Below are positions 5,597 to 5,889 of a DNA stretch of 5,889 bases, piece after piece. A model generated the notes under the pieces. It worked only from the letters and a program-made list of their open reading frames with translations, made no database searches and had not been told where the DNA came from. This DNA comes from Actinomycetota bacterium (lineage in GTDB: Bacteria > Actinomycetota > Thermoleophilia > Solirubrobacterales > Solirubrobacteraceae): positions 1-5,889 of the forward strand of contig VAXS01000047.1 of NCBI GenBank assembly GCA_005883255.1, written 5' to 3'. A program made the translations under genes and the position numbers. Position 1 is the stretch's first letter, and each line of letters starts with the position of its first letter.

Positions 5597-5608
5597 GCCG
5601 CGGGCGGC
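5582..5608. terminator. Two-way hairpin centred on convergent stop codons
   Basis: An eight-base perfect inverted repeat, CCCGCGGC (5586-5593) and GCCGCGGG (5597-5604), surrounds a three-base loop TAG (5594-5596). It is extended by three more pairs (5582-5584 with 5606-5608) after one mismatch. The loop is the stop codon of the SnoaL gene, and the scpB stop (5595-5593) overlaps it. Being nearly symmetrical, it forms the same hairpin in both transcripts and may separate the two convergent genes. No T tract follows on either strand, so termination is inferred from position and symmetry only. Confidence 0.55.
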
Positions 5609-5889
5609 TCGGCGATCCCCGCGCGGGCCTCGCCCGCACGCAGGAGGCGGTCGCGCAGCTCGCCTTCCTCCTCGGGGCTGGGGTCCCACCGGCCCGGGTC
5701 GGGCAGGTCGTCCAGCGAGCGCAGCCCGAACAGCTTGAGGAAGAGCTCGCTGGTGCGGTACAGGATCGCTCCGAACTCCGACCGGCCCGCCTCCTCGATG
5801 ATCCCCCGCTCGTGCAGCGTGGCCGTGGCCGACTCGGAGGCCACGCCCCGGATCCGCGCGATCTGGGGCCGCGACACCGGCTGCAGGTA
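5593..5889 (-). CDS. scpB: Segregation and condensation protein B, 5' end cut by window edge
   Basis: ScpB pairs with kleisin ScpA and SMC to form the bacterial condensin that organises and segregates the chromosome. Only the last 98 residues are present; the frame is open through the right edge, so the GTG at 5877 is an internal valine and not the start. The visible part opens with YLQPVSRPQIARIRGV, matching the conserved ScpB segment (A-Y-x-Q-P-I-t-R-x-x-I-x-x-I-R-G-V) at the start of the second winged-helix domain. It continues with GIIEEAGRSEFGAILYRTSELFLKLFGL, the second ScpB signature, then a short acidic tail. The stop codon overlaps that of the convergent SnoaL gene by two bases, inside a hairpin. 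In many actinobacteria scpB is followed directly by a RluB-type gene; here that gene lies about 1.5 kb further on, beyond rlmN and the SnoaL gene. Confidence 0.93.
   Translation of the reverse strand, partial: YLQPVSRPQIARIRGVASESATATLHERGIIEEAGRSEFGAILYRTSELFLKLFGLRSLDDLPDPGRWDPSPEEEGELRDRLLRAGEARAGIAEPPAA

Noticed and set aside
5593..5877. scpB starting at GTG 5877 as a complete small gene
   Set aside because: The frame continues to the window edge with the conserved residues YLQP before that codon, so this is the interior of a longer scpB.

Overview
The window is very GC-rich, gene-dense bacterial chromosome. High GC, GTG starts, and a SnoaL-like protein beginning MSRENVEVVRRLYAE (a style abundant in Thermoleophilia such as Solirubrobacterales) suggest a deep-branching actinobacterium. 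That placement is an inference from style and gene content. No mobile element, tRNA, rRNA or CRISPR array was found.

Most genes lie on the minus strand and read right to left. scpB (chromosome segregation, 5' end outside the window) occupies the right edge. After an interruption come a 23S rRNA pseudouridine synthase (RluB type), a monofunctional AroH chorismate mutase, a HisC-family aminotransferase, a class I DAHP synthase (aroF) and prephenate dehydrogenase (tyrA, 3' end outside the window). From rluB to hisC the gaps are 13 and 6 bases, and tyrA begins on the base after the aroF stop, so this looks like one operon. AroF makes the first committed shikimate-pathway intermediate, AroH converts chorismate to prephenate, and TyrA with the aminotransferase leads to tyrosine and probably phenylalanine. 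Between scpB and rluB, two genes run on the plus strand: rlmN (23S rRNA A2503 / tRNA A37 methyltransferase) and a small SnoaL-like gene two bases after it. rlmN is divergent from rluB across only 18 bases. The SnoaL gene converges on scpB with overlapping stop codons inside a near-perfect GC-rich hairpin.

The most interesting element lies in the only sizeable non-coding gap, 217 bases between hisC and aroF. It holds a 32-codon reading frame with a good ribosome binding site whose last 13 residues contain seven aromatic residues (3 Tyr, 2 Trp, 2 Phe). Immediately after its stop codon comes a long GC-rich inverted repeat with competing pairings, then a C-rich stretch and aroF. This has the layout of a ribosome-mediated attenuator sensing all three aromatic amino acids, placed inside the operon so that aroF-tyrA could be tuned separately from the upstream genes. 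The peptide and repeats are read directly from the sequence; the regulatory mechanism is inferred.
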